A DNA stretch of 64,000 nucleotides from Pontibacter diazotrophicus (GCF_003367245.1 NZ_QRGR01000017.1:28222-92221), one strand, 5' to 3'; positions 27,298-36,800 are shown, counted from the first letter of the stretch. Numbers and translations are program-made. Notes: a model not told the origin generated them from the letters alone.

Positions 27298-28275
27298 TTA
27301 AAACTTGCTGCTATACTTTCCTGTCATTAAAGCATCTATCACTTTTGCCACCTCAGCAGGATTCATTTTTTCTACCAGGTATGCCTGCTTGTCATTTTTA
27401 CCGGGCATCCACTTGTTGCTGCCATCTGCAGCCACTACAACGTATCCGTCTTTATTCAGGTCCCAATAATCATTTGAATTAGAAATAGCATATAAAACTG
27501 ACGCCTGATCCCAACTCTGCCTTCCTTCAAAATTGTTGTAGAGTTGGTAAGCCCGCCAGACCGGACTTTCCTTTGGAAGTGACTTTTGTAGATATTCCCC
27601 TCCGGTTATGATTTTATCTCCAATTTCCCATCCGGCAAACACCACCTGGCCAGGCCATTTTTCTACACTTGTTTTGGTGGATGCCGGGTCAGGACGGTAA
27701 AAGTTAGCTTCTTTGCCTTCAGGATACACACCTCCCATACAAGACCAAAGCTTTACCTTCTTTTTGATCAGGTCCAGCCCTGAGAGCTTACTATGCTGAT
27801 CTGGTTTAGATTCAATCAGGTTCTGCAGATTTGTTAAGTGACCAACCGTAATAATGACAACACTGGAATCGGGCTGGGAGGATAGAAGCTTACGGTATAA
27901 AGCTGTCGCATCTTCTGCCTCGTCGTAAGAGGTAAGGCTGTGGGGGAATTCCTGGCTTAGCTGCCGGGTATATTTTGAGTTGTCCCGGAGGGGGAAACCC
28001 TTTAGCGCACCAATAGGAATGTCAGGACGGCCAAAATAATGATTGATGGCATCCGTACACATCGGTGCGTATTTATCTTCGCTGGTCACGATTATCCCCA
28101 GAATTTCCACAGCATTATGGTCGGCAAAGGTATGCAGCATCGCCAGTGCACCCACATCGTCTACATCGGAATCTATATCTGTATCAAATATTACTTTAAC
28201 AGGTGACTGCGCATATACTACAGTAGTAGCTGTACTGATAGTCATGATGAACAGTAGTCGGAGAATTTTCTTCAT
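27298..28275 (-). CDS. Inosine-uridine-preferring nucleoside hydrolase family protein, exported
   Basis: 325 residues. A signal peptide ends near residue 22 (VVYAQ). The calcium-binding family signature DTDIDSDVDD (residues 31-40) gives the D-x-D-x3-D-D pattern. The enzymes cleave N-ribosidic bonds of nucleosides; an exported copy would recover ribose and bases from outside nucleosides. The C-terminal part (KDGYVVVAADGSNKWM) is typical of the secreted Bacteroidota subgroup. Alone in its unit; a divergent partner is not seen. Confidence 0.88.
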   Translation of the reverse strand: MKKILRLLFIMTISTATTVVYAQSPVKVIFDTDIDSDVDDVGALAMLHTFADHNAVEILGIIVTSEDKYAPMCTDAINHYFGRPDIPIGALKGFPLRDNSKYTRQLSQEFPHSLTSYDEAEDATALYRKLLSSQPDSSVVIITVGHLTNLQNLIESKPDQHSKLSGLDLIKKKVKLWSCMGGVYPEGKEANFYRPDPASTKTSVEKWPGQVVFAGWEIGDKIITGGEYLQKSLPKESPVWRAYQLYNNFEGRQSWDQASVLYAISNSNDYWDLNKDGYVVVAADGSNKWMPGKNDKQAYLVEKMNPAEVAKVIDALMTGKYSSKF

Positions 28276-28546
28276 TTGATGTTGGGGTATGACAGTAGCA
28301 CGAAAAAAAACAGGAAGAGATCCGCTATAGAACTAACAGATACAGGAATCAAGATAACAGAAAAAAATACAAAAGACCAGCGGAAGCATAATTCCGCCAG
28401 GTACAGAATAGCCACCCCATTGGCACTACCTGTTAGTAGAACTAATTTCAGTTCCTCCTCCTGAGCTAAGAATGCTTGTAAACAGCAAACTACCAATACG
28501 CACAGTTAACTGACAGCCGTAGGGGAGTATATAGGGCAGAAACAAA
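28276..28546. other. Gap without a credible gene
   Basis: Two overlapping small frames (28276-28464 plus, 28272-28496 minus) are antisense to each other and unlike any family I know. Nothing else seen apart from the hairpin at 28547-28578. Confidence 0.5.
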
Positions 28547-28578
28547 AATGCCAGCCGCTAAAAATTGCGGCTGGCATT
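28547..28578 (-). terminator. Terminator of the MG2/plug gene
   Basis: A perfect 12-bp stem AATGCCAGCCGC / GCGGCTGGCATT with an 8-nt loop starts 21 bases past the stop at 28599. On the minus strand it is followed by a T-rich run. Confidence 0.85.
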
Positions 28579-28598
28579 ATGACTATTTCTGATGTAAA

Positions 28599-31061
28599 TT
28601 ATCGATTCAGAATTTTACTGTCCACATCAAAGGTTAGAGTTCCTCTGCCCGGTTTTCCGTCATCTGAAATACCTTCGGCAATTACCCTGTAAGAGGTGTT
28701 GCGATCGGCGGTATAGAACGTCACCGTTGCCTTTCCGTTTGCATCCGTTGTTACACTAGGGTTCCAGTAGATAGTGCTGCGTAGGTCGGGTTCGTTTCTG
28801 TCTGTACTTTGCCGGTCGTGGCGCGGACTGTAAAATTCTCTGACTTTGCTATAGCCCCTGGCCTCGTGTACAATAATATAAGTGCCGGGTTCCACTTCTA
28901 CTTCTTCCTCGCCACCACGGTTGGTAAAAAAGGCGATAACTCCTCCGGAGGCCCTTCCGCCATAGATGCTGGCATTAGCGGCATTTTTCAATACCTCAAT
29001 CCGGCTGATGTCGAGTTGGTTCAGGCTTGTAAGGGCACTCTCTGAAACAGGAACACCATCTATTAAATAAAGTGGTGGTGACTGTTGCCCCCGAATGCTG
29101 GCCCGGAACTGATTCTGCCCCGAACGATACACCTGCAGGCCTGCTACCCGCCCCTGAAGGCTTTCCAAAATATTGCCGGAAGGCGCCATAGGCAGTTCTC
29201 TACGTGTTAAGACAACATCTGCTTCCTGGTGTAATTTGAACGGCTTATACACATCTTCTTCTCCCTGTATGCTAACTTCCGGAAGAAGGATACCTCTTAA
29301 TGTGTAGGTCTCGCTTGTATCTGCTGCTGAGGCAATCAGCTGGTTGCTCGCCTGTAAAAACGCCTGCTTTGTATCAGCCGAAGGAGCATCAGACTGCGGT
29401 GCATGAGAAGCTGGTATCTGAGGTTTATAGCTGCCCTCATCCATTACAACCTGCAGGTGCTTGCGTCTTCCTCTGGCATCCGTACCCTGTATCACAACCT
29501 CCACATCGCCCACAAAGTCAAAGCCCCTGAAGGCGAACTCGCCCTCTTTGTTGGTTTCAGTGGTGATAAAGGCCTGGTGCTGCCCCTGCACGTACAATAA
29601 CACTTCGCCCTTTGCCACAGGCTTGCCTTTGTTGGTTAACAGTTTTCCGCTGATGGTCAGGTCTTTTTCGTCTCTATGCTTTATGTCAGGGAAATTGCCT
29701 GATGCAGCCTCTTCCCAGCTGAACCGGCGCCAGCCCTGTGTCATGAGCAGGTGCTGCAGCGCTTCTTTCCTTTCGGCATCATTGCTCTCAAAATAGTAAC
29801 CGGGCTGTTCTACATGGCCGCGCAAGTCGGATGTCAGGAGTAAATAACTCTTGATGCCCAGCCCGTGTTCATTATGCTTTACCAGCTCATCATCTGTTAC
29901 AGCCAGTGAGAAATCAGTGGCGACAGGCTTTCCGTCCCTGCCTTTTGCTTCTAACTGCAAGGTCACTTGTTCTCTTCCGGCAAAAGTCTCCTTGTTTGCA
30001 GTAACAGTCACATCAAGATTGTCCTGCTGATCCACGAACACCAGTCGTTCGGCCAGTGCCTCTCCGTTGGTGCGGGCTAAGTGAAAGCGGGCAATACCAG
30101 TAGGAAAGTCAGCTTTTGATATTTCCTGACGATACGTTTGGCCCGGCTGCAATGTAAAGGTTTGGGAATACTGTAGCGCATCCTGGCTAATACCGGTCAG
30201 CACCAATGGTTCCTGCTCGTTTACATTTCCCGACACCGTCACACTGATTACGTTTTCGTCGGATACTTCATCTACTCTCAACACATAACCCCTTGCCTGT
30301 GCCAATGGTAACGCATACTCGAGGCTTTCGCCATCGCTGGTTGTTACCCTGGCAAAATAACGGCGTCCTTCACGGGGCAGCAGCTCAAAGGCCCCCATAC
30401 CCAGGTGCGTGTCTGTGAAATCTGTAAGCTTCTGGCCCTGATCATCAAACACACTACCTGAAACAGCTACTCCTGTTCCCCCAGGACCTATCGCTTTAAA
30501 AGCTACACGGTTCGTAAGTCCCTGTACCAGATCGCCCCCTTCCGGGAAAAACTGGAAATCCATTTCCTGTGAAACTGCAGCAGCTTCCTGCTTACCTGCG
30601 GTTTCGGGCCCAAGTACGCGAATGGTTTTGTTAAAGAATGTGTTTTCACCAAAATTGCGCATCCACTGGGTATAAGCAGAAAGACTGTATGTTCCTTCCG
30701 GTAAGTCGCGGGGCAGAACAATATCACCTGCTGCTTTTCCATCTTCTGCTTTCAGCATCAGGCGATGAACAGCCTTGCTTTCTGTGTTAAGCAAATCAAC
30801 GTAAAGCACATCGCTTTTTGTTGAAGGGTGTAGCGTAGCGGCATCCACTATATAGCCTTTCAGCCACATGGACTGACCTGGGGTGTAATAAGGCTTGTCT
30901 GTCTGCACATACACTTTTTCAGGTGCATACTGCGCCCGGTAAGTGTTCAGGTAAGACTGCAGCCTCTGTAGTAAGTCCGTCTGCGGACTAACAAATGCCA
31001 TGGATGCCAGCAGTAAAAGAGGCACCATGTATATGAAATATCTATATTTAATTGGCTTCAT
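28599..31061 (-). CDS. MG2-domain protein with a C-terminal TonB-receptor plug domain
   Basis: 820 residues with an N-terminal signal segment (about 1-25). The first half holds macroglobulin-like beta domains: KVYVQTDKPYYTPGQSMWLKG is the hallmark MG2 start. A central stretch (about 470-570) resembles a carboxypeptidase-regulatory domain, NLEGKPVAKGEVLLYVQG-like. Residues about 640-745 form a plug domain with LESLQGRVAGLQVYRSG, LYLIDGVPVSES and RIEVLKNAANASIYGGRASG. There is no 22-strand barrel, so it is not a receptor by itself. This architecture is frequent in Bacteroidota but its role is not established. Last residues YRVIAEGISDDGKPGRG continue the macroglobulin-like theme. Confidence 0.85.
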   Translation of the reverse strand: MKPIKYRYFIYMVPLLLLASMAFVSPQTDLLQRLQSYLNTYRAQYAPEKVYVQTDKPYYTPGQSMWLKGYIVDAATLHPSTKSDVLYVDLLNTESKAVHRLMLKAEDGKAAGDIVLPRDLPEGTYSLSAYTQWMRNFGENTFFNKTIRVLGPETAGKQEAAAVSQEMDFQFFPEGGDLVQGLTNRVAFKAIGPGGTGVAVSGSVFDDQGQKLTDFTDTHLGMGAFELLPREGRRYFARVTTSDGESLEYALPLAQARGYVLRVDEVSDENVISVTVSGNVNEQEPLVLTGISQDALQYSQTFTLQPGQTYRQEISKADFPTGIARFHLARTNGEALAERLVFVDQQDNLDVTVTANKETFAGREQVTLQLEAKGRDGKPVATDFSLAVTDDELVKHNEHGLGIKSYLLLTSDLRGHVEQPGYYFESNDAERKEALQHLLMTQGWRRFSWEEAASGNFPDIKHRDEKDLTISGKLLTNKGKPVAKGEVLLYVQGQHQAFITTETNKEGEFAFRGFDFVGDVEVVIQGTDARGRRKHLQVVMDEGSYKPQIPASHAPQSDAPSADTKQAFLQASNQLIASAADTSETYTLRGILLPEVSIQGEEDVYKPFKLHQEADVVLTRRELPMAPSGNILESLQGRVAGLQVYRSGQNQFRASIRGQQSPPLYLIDGVPVSESALTSLNQLDISRIEVLKNAANASIYGGRASGGVIAFFTNRGGEEEVEVEPGTYIIVHEARGYSKVREFYSPRHDRQSTDRNEPDLRSTIYWNPSVTTDANGKATVTFYTADRNTSYRVIAEGISDDGKPGRGTLTFDVDSKILNR

Positions 31062-31517
31062 ATCTTGTTGAATTTATATTTTATATCGGCTTGTGTTTTT
31101 TAGTATATCCAAGACAAAAACCGTTCCTGAATATGCAGTTACAAACTTTACTTGTATAGGTTTACGATTGAAGCTGTGAGATGTGTCTGTATATAGTACA
31201 AAATGAATAACACGGGATTGCGATTTGTAAAAAGTGCAGTGTTCTTTCTTTCCTCGCTCGTTGCCTGTAGTGATTCTTACTTGCCCGCTGCTAACTAAGG
31301 TTTAAGCTCCACAAACCATTGCCTGAAGTCTTTCAGCAAAGTTCTGTGATGGCTTTAGCGAAATTGTATAGGCTGCGTGTTCTTTTTTACGTAACACTAT
31401 AAAATCATTCGCACATTAGAAACGGAGCGGATTGCGCAAAAAACCCGCGTGCGCAAGAGGGGCCTTTATGGCCTAAAGGTGCGGGTTAAAATTAGACAAA
31501 CTTAGATTTTACAATAT
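31062..31517. other. Divergent intergenic region
   Basis: 456 bases between two divergent genes; holds both promoters by necessity. No clear promoter pair, repeat or RNA was found. Confidence 0.5.
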
Positions 31518-31904
31518 ATGGCAACGGGTATAACACTGGAGAGTTTTTTAGATACGAAGGAAAAGAAGTTAGCATTTTTCCAGAACATGGTTTTAGTAGC
31601 GATGGCGGACAGATACATAGATGATGCGGAAAGTGACTTCCTGCTGTCGATAGGTGAGCAACTGGATTTATCGGAAGAGGACACACTACCCATCACGGAT
31701 AATCTCTCCTCGCTCACATTTATCATTCCAGAGGAAGGACTCCTGAAAACGCTGGAGTTGCAGGCGCTGGTGATGATGGTGTTGCAGGATGGCGAAGTGG
31801 AAGAAAGGGAGTATAACCTATGCCTGGAGTACACACGCCGGATTGGGTTCAGCAAAGATATCCTGGATGAGCTAATCACTAAGCTGAGTAATAGGCAAAG
31901 TTGA
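31518..31904 (+). CDS. TerB-like (tellurite resistance TerB fold) protein
   Basis: 128 residues, all-helical and acidic. AFFQNMVLVAMADRYIDDAESDFL and LELQALVMMVLQDGEVEEREYNL are the two repeated helical halves with the acidic D-G/DD-E motifs expected of TerB-like domains. The family is thought to bind divalent metal and to act in membrane-stress or signalling contexts; the role of single-domain members is unknown. No other ter gene lies in the window. A strong terminator closes the unit. Confidence 0.8.
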   Translation: MATGITLESFLDTKEKKLAFFQNMVLVAMADRYIDDAESDFLLSIGEQLDLSEEDTLPITDNLSSLTFIIPEEGLLKTLELQALVMMVLQDGEVEEREYNLCLEYTRRIGFSKDILDELITKLSNRQS

Positions 31905-31919
31905 AAATCATAACCTGAG

Positions 31920-31954
31920 AAGCCCCAGCCTATGTGTTGGGGCTTTTTTGTTTT
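31920..31954 (+). terminator. Rho-independent terminator after the TerB-like gene
   Basis: AAGCCCCA / TGGGGCTT stem of 8 bp with a 10-nt loop and a T-rich tail, 15 bases beyond the stop codon. Confidence 0.9.
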
Positions 31955-32142
31955 AGGCGCAAAAGGTTATAATAACAAACCTTTATCTGAAAGCTTTAAC
32001 CATGAAAGAGGCCTTGGAATAAAGCTCTTACGGCTTAACTATCTCTTACCTCCGCCGTACATTTTGAGAACTTATCTGCTGATACAATGCTGGTTGAAAC
32101 GGAAGGCGGATTTAATTTATCTATCACTGAAGAAGAAAATTT

Positions 32143-33927
32143 ATGCAGCAGAAAGTAAGCGATTTTTTAATTGAACGATTATCTAAGTGGGGTGTCAGGC
32201 GCATTTTCGGTTACCCGGGCGATGGGATAAACGGTATTCTGGGTGCCTTGCACAGAGCAAACGGTATGATGGATTTTGTTCAGGTGCGCCATGAGGAGAT
32301 GGCTTCTTTAATGGCCTGCGCTCACGCCAAATTCACAGGTGAAGTAGGGGTGTGCCTGGCTACTTCCGGGCCGGGTGCTATACACTTGCTGAACGGATTA
32401 TATGATGCCAAATTAGATCATCAGCCGGTTGTCGCTATTGTGGGGCAAAAATCCCGCATGTCGTTAGGCGGGCACGCGCAACAGGAGGTAGACTTAATGT
32501 CTCTGTTCAAAGACGTGGCTGGAGAGTATGTGCATATGGCTACCGACGCAAGGCAGGTGCGGCACCTGATAGACAGGGCCATGCGCATTGCAAAAGCACA
32601 ACGTACCGTTACATGCATTATCGTGCCCAACGACGTGCAGGAGCTGGAGTACCAGGACCCGCCCCACGAGCATGGTACCATTCACTCCGGCATTGGCTAT
32701 ACTGTACCCCGTGTTATTCCCCAGGACGAGGATTTACAAAAGGCGGCAGAGGTGCTGAATGCAGGAAAGAAAGTAGCCATACTGATAGGAGCGGGAGCGA
32801 TGAACGCTGCCAGTGAAGTAACACAGGTCGCTGACATACTAGGGGCAGGTGTGGCAAAAGCCTATTTGGGTAAAGCTGCCTTGCCCGATAACCTGCCCTT
32901 TGTAACAGGTGCTATCGGTTTTTTCGGTACCGAAGCGACACATAAAATGATGCAAGGCTGCGACACCCTGCTCATGATAGGCTCCAGCTTTCCCTATGCT
33001 GAGTTTCTGCCACAGGAAGGGCAGGCCCGGGGCGTGCAGATTGACATAGACGGCAGGATGCTGAGTATCCGCTACCCAATGGAGGTGCCCCTGGCAGGAG
33101 ACAGTGCTGAAACGTTGCGAGCCTTAATGCCGCTGCTGCACAGGAAAGAAGATCGCTCATGGCAGGAAAAGATAAAGCAGGACATGCAGGACTGGTGGAA
33201 GCAAATCGAGGCGTGGGCCGCCACTGAAGCGAAACCGCTCAACCCGCGGCTGGTATTCGAGAAACTATCACCGCGCCTGCCGGAGGACTGTATTCTTGCT
33301 GCGGACTCAGGTTCTACCTCCAGCTGGACCGCACAGCATATCCGGATGCGGGAGGGGATGCAGTTTTCTGTTTCAGGAACGTTGGCTACCATGGGCTGTG
33401 CCGTGCCTTACGCCATCGCGGCCAAATTCGCTTACCCAAACAGGCTGGCTGTTGCTTTTGCCGGTGATGGCGCTATGCAGATGGGCGGAAATGAAGAGCT
33501 GATCACAATACAGAAATACTGGCGGCAGTGGAGCGATCCGCGTCTGATCGTGCTTGTGCTGAACAACCATGATTTGAATTTTGTAACCTGGGAGCAGCGC
33601 CTGATGCAGGGGGAGCCAAGGTTTGAGGCCTCTCAGGAATTACCTGATTTTAATTACGCGCAGTATGCCGAGTCCTTAGGTTTGACAGGCATCCGTATTG
33701 ACAGTCCAGAGCAGGTAGAGGCAGCTCTGGAGAAAGCGCTGCAAGCTGACAGGCCCGTGGTGATCGAAGCCATAACAGATCCTGAAGTAGTGCCTTTCAG
33801 CCCTCAGGTAGCCGTTAGTTTTTCTGACAAACTTGCTTCAGCGATTCGGCAGGGAGACGAGGCCGCCGAACGAAACTTAAGAGAGCCCTTACGCAGTGCT
33901 GTAGAGCGCCAAAGTGAAAAAGGGTAG
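32143..33927 (+). CDS. Thiamine-diphosphate enzyme (pyruvate oxidase / acetolactate synthase-like)
   Basis: 594 residues with the three ThDP-enzyme domains. The PYR domain has GYPGDGINGILGAL and the cofactor-activating glutamate E51 in VRHEEMASLMAC. A central domain is at about 190-330. The PP domain has the ThDP motif from GDG (441-443) in FAGDGAMQMGGNEEL to VLNNHD. The family uses pyruvate or related 2-keto acids; it resembles PoxB and AlsS but the product cannot be fixed. The C-terminus beyond about 565 (SDKLASAIRQGDEAAERN) is an extra charged tail. It is monocistronic. Confidence 0.88.
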   Translation: MQQKVSDFLIERLSKWGVRRIFGYPGDGINGILGALHRANGMMDFVQVRHEEMASLMACAHAKFTGEVGVCLATSGPGAIHLLNGLYDAKLDHQPVVAIVGQKSRMSLGGHAQQEVDLMSLFKDVAGEYVHMATDARQVRHLIDRAMRIAKAQRTVTCIIVPNDVQELEYQDPPHEHGTIHSGIGYTVPRVIPQDEDLQKAAEVLNAGKKVAILIGAGAMNAASEVTQVADILGAGVAKAYLGKAALPDNLPFVTGAIGFFGTEATHKMMQGCDTLLMIGSSFPYAEFLPQEGQARGVQIDIDGRMLSIRYPMEVPLAGDSAETLRALMPLLHRKEDRSWQEKIKQDMQDWWKQIEAWAATEAKPLNPRLVFEKLSPRLPEDCILAADSGSTSSWTAQHIRMREGMQFSVSGTLATMGCAVPYAIAAKFAYPNRLAVAFAGDGAMQMGGNEELITIQKYWRQWSDPRLIVLVLNNHDLNFVTWEQRLMQGEPRFEASQELPDFNYAQYAESLGLTGIRIDSPEQVEAALEKALQADRPVVIEAITDPEVVPFSPQVAVSFSDKLASAIRQGDEAAERNLREPLRSAVERQSEKG

Positions 33928-34083
33928 GGAATATAGATTTGTATTCATCGTATAATCGTCTAGTCTTTGCCAGCAAATATGCTTCCTGCGCTGCCTCTGA
34001 AATGACAGCTATAACTATCATATTTAAGTTTACTAACAAATATACTATAAGCAAGTGTGCTTCCTTTGTAAAGACAAAGAGCA

Positions 34084-34756
34084 ATGGGCGTCCTCAAAAG
34101 AAACAATGTTAATGTAAGTGGTGCTGGCAAAAAAACAATCGTCTTCTCGCATGGCTTTGGTTGTGATCAGAACATGTGGCGTTTTGTCACACCGGCTTTC
34201 AAAAATGACTATAAGATTGTGCTTTTTGACCATGTTGGTGCCGGTAAATCAGATAGCACTGCCTATAGCAAGATGAAGTATGAAACACTGCAGGGGTATG
34301 CGGATGATTTGCTCGAAATTTGAGAGGTGCTGAACCTACAGCAGGTTATCTTTATGGGCCACTCCGTGAGCTCCATGATAGGTGCGCTTGCCGCAATTAA
34401 AAAGCCTGACCGTTTCGAAAAGTTGGTGATGGTGGGTCCCTCTCCCTGCTACATCAATAGCAACGGCTACAGGGGTGTTTCTCAGGAGAAGACATAGAAG
34501 AATTGCTGGAGTCTCTGGAAAACAACTACCTGGGTTGGTCTGCTGCCATGGCACCCGTTATTATGGGGAATCCTGATAAACCGGAACTGGGGGAGGAACT
34601 CACCAACAGCTTTTGCCAGACGGACCCCGAAATTGCCAGGCATTTTGCGCGTACAACCTTTCTTTCTAATAATCGGACAGATTTAAGAAACATCAGAACG
34701 AATACACTCATACTGCAGTGCTCTGAAGACGTGATAGCGCCATTGGAAGTAGGTCT
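34084..34756 (+). pseudogene. RsbQ-like alpha/beta hydrolase, disrupted
   Basis: Conceptual translation matches RsbQ of Bacillus, the hydrolase partner of the energy-stress phosphatase RsbP, along most of its length: VFSHGFGCDQNMWRFVTPAF, LFDHVGAGKSD, GHSVSSMIGALAAIKKP (nucleophile Ser), MVGPSPCYIN, LILQCSEDVIAPLEVG (catalytic Asp). Three lesions are seen. A TGA stop at 34321-34323 lies where RsbQ, as I recall it, has Cys. A one-base loss near 34471-34480 shifts to the frame starting before 34503. The last about 55 residues, with the catalytic His, are missing: after LEVG the sequence runs into a histidine kinase remnant. The product cannot be an active hydrolase. Confidence 0.85.
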
Positions 34757-35707
34757 CTGTAAAGAGTGAAGAAGGAACGGGAACAGAATTTGGATTTAAT
34801 CTCGGCCTCAAACTTGGCGAAGCTGCAGCTTCTTCAACCAATAATACTGCTGAAGGGCAGGAACCCACCACTTCCCTGCAAGGTGTGAAGCTTTTGTTAG
34901 TGGACGACAATGCAGTGAATGTAATGGTTGTCTCCAGGTACCTGGAAAAGTGGGGGGGATGTGGAGGTGGCGGAAAATGGAGCCGAGGCAATAGAGAAAG
35001 TGAAGCAACAGGAATATGAACTGGTGCTGATGGACCTGCATATGCCGGACATGGATGGCTATGAAGCTACTTCCAGAATAAGAAACCTTGGGGAAGAAAA
35101 GTACAGGCTGTTGCCTGTTATTGCATTATCTGCTTCTGCCGGTCATGATTATGAAAAGCGCATGGAGGATGCAGGCATAGACGACTTCGTGAGCAAGCCC
35201 TTCAACCCAACGAAACTACAAGGTAAAATAGCCTATTATACCCTCAGTACCTCTCAGAAACCGAAGCAGGATGCCGAGAGTAAAAATGAGGCAGCAACAG
35301 TATGGCAGCCCAAACTCCACACTGCCGATGAGCCAACCTTCACCCTGGAGAATTTTGAGGAATTACTCGCGGATGACGAGGAAGATCTGGAAGAACTAGC
35401 CAGGATGACGATCCATAATTTTGAAAACTATAAAAGAGAATTCCAGACTGCGCTCGTTTCTAATGATCTGAAGGAGTACAAGGCAAGCAGTCATAAGATA
35501 AAGACTACTGTTGAGCTCCTGCGTGCTGCGAAACTACAACTTGCCATCACGAAAGGCATTCACTTTATGGAAGGTGACGCAGAAGACCAGCGCCTGATGA
35601 AGCGGATTTCTCAGGAAATAAACCATGAGTTGAATGCTGTTATTCATGGCCTGAAAGAAATACAAAAAAGCCGGTGGCATCGTACCGGTTCCCGCAATAC
35701 CCCCTGA
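34754..35707 (+). pseudogene. Hybrid histidine kinase, 3' remnant (ATPase end, receiver, HPt)
   Basis: The frame that opens at 34754 reads VSVKSEEGTGTEFGFNLGL, the last strands of a HATPase_c domain, then KLLLVDDNAVNVMVVSRYL, the start of a receiver domain. A run of seven G at 34952-34958 shifts the frame; the receiver continues from 34959 (DVEVAENGAEAIEKV) through the phospho-acceptor in LVLMDLHMPDMDGYE and the Lys in FVSKPFNP. An HPt-like domain with the phosphorylatable His in ASSHKIKTTVELL follows to the stop. All sensor, dimerisation and most ATPase parts are missing. A short product from an ATG at 34928 is possible, but it would lack the first receiver strand and its acidic pair. Confidence 0.85.
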
Positions 35708-35891
35708 AAACTCTACACTAGCATACAGCAGATGTGCCAGCAATAGGAGCGACTATGTGTCCTATTTGCTCTTGTTTCCGGGGCTTACCAATATCTTTAA
35801 ATATTTTGTTTCTCTAATATTGTAATTGAATAATATTTACTATATATTTAAATATATGAATTTATAAACAATTTAAATATATAAAATCAAT

Positions 35892-36728
35892 ATGGGGTTA
35901 CATTTAAAAGATACAAAGGAAGGGAAGGATAAAAGTGTTGTGGCTGGTGAAGCGCGGGTTGATGAGAAGTATATAAAAGAGTATGTAACAGAAGACAGAA
36001 CACTTTCTCCCATTCGAATAACGAAATTACTTCTTTTTATCGCGCTAGCCCTATTGGTAGGTCATGTTGTGGTTGTTCATCTTGCTCTTAAGGCCTTAGG
36101 AATTTTCAGTAACTCCTCAAGCCTGCCCTTCTTCAAAGAAATTCATTACGCCCTGTACAACCAATTTCATTTAGGCCTGGAAGGAAATCTTTCCACCTAT
36201 TTTTCAACTTTTAATTTAGCATTGGCTTCTATTTTGTCTTATGTGGTTTACAGCACCGGCAAAAAAGCTACCTATCATTGGTTATACCTCAGTCTCTTAT
36301 TTTTATTTCTGTCAATAGATGAGTCGGCGCAGCTTCATGAAACATTTGGGGGCTTAGCAGGAAGTAAATTTAATTCTTATTTAGATGAAGTTCCGCCATT
36401 TCTGAGCTGGGCTTGGATGGTGCCTTATGCTGTGTTTACGCTGCTGGTTGGGCTTTACTTTTTTAAGTTTACTTTAAAGCTGCCTGTCAAAACAAGAAGC
36501 CTCTTTTATCTTTCAGGCTGTATATATGTTTTCGCCGCACTTGGCCTGGAGTTTTGCGAAGCCCATTTCGACACCTTGTATGGCCCCGATAATGTGGTGA
36601 ACAAATTCTTGTTTCCGATTGAAGAGTTTTTAGAAATGGTTGGCATCATTATTTTCAACTACGCCTTGCTGGATTATTTGATGTTGAACAAGAAGGTTCT
36701 TCAATTCTCCTTTACAGACAGTAAATAA
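35892..36728 (+). CDS. Polytopic membrane protein with conserved-looking acidic/His sites, unknown function
   Basis: 278 residues. A charged cytoplasmic N-terminus of about 42 residues precedes six hydrophobic segments (about 45-70, 103-121, 128-142, 171-191, 203-221, 246-264). Acidic and His residues sit at segment ends: D143-E144 and H149-E150 (SIDESAQLHE), E220, E223, H225, D227 (LEFCEAHFD), and E244, E245, E248 (PIEEFLEM). This spacing recalls membrane enzymes with an intramembrane metal site, but I do not recognise a family. The gene stands alone after the decayed kinase region and is followed by a probable terminator. Confidence 0.75.
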   Translation: MGLHLKDTKEGKDKSVVAGEARVDEKYIKEYVTEDRTLSPIRITKLLLFIALALLVGHVVVVHLALKALGIFSNSSSLPFFKEIHYALYNQFHLGLEGNLSTYFSTFNLALASILSYVVYSTGKKATYHWLYLSLLFLFLSIDESAQLHETFGGLAGSKFNSYLDEVPPFLSWAWMVPYAVFTLLVGLYFFKFTLKLPVKTRSLFYLSGCIYVFAALGLEFCEAHFDTLYGPDNVVNKFLFPIEEFLEMVGIIIFNYALLDYLMLNKKVLQFSFTDSK

Positions 36729-36760
36729 GTTTACGCTGGATTGTGTTCTTATAAATTTTC

Positions 36761-36800
36761 TGGGGCAATATTCAGAAACTTATACTGCCCCATAGCTTTT
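36761..36800 (+). terminator. Probable terminator
   Basis: TGGGGCAATA pairs with TATACTGCCCCA with one mismatch, followed by AGCTTTT; it lies 32 bases after the membrane-protein gene. Confidence 0.6.

Noticed and set aside
31932..32174. 80-residue frame between the TerB-like gene and the ThDP enzyme
   Set aside because: Starts within the terminator of the TerB-like gene and overlaps the next start; no family pattern.
34321..34323. Selenocysteine reading of the TGA in the RsbQ-like gene
   Set aside because: The gene also has a frameshift and lacks its catalytic His region, so it is decayed; no selenocysteine machinery in the window.
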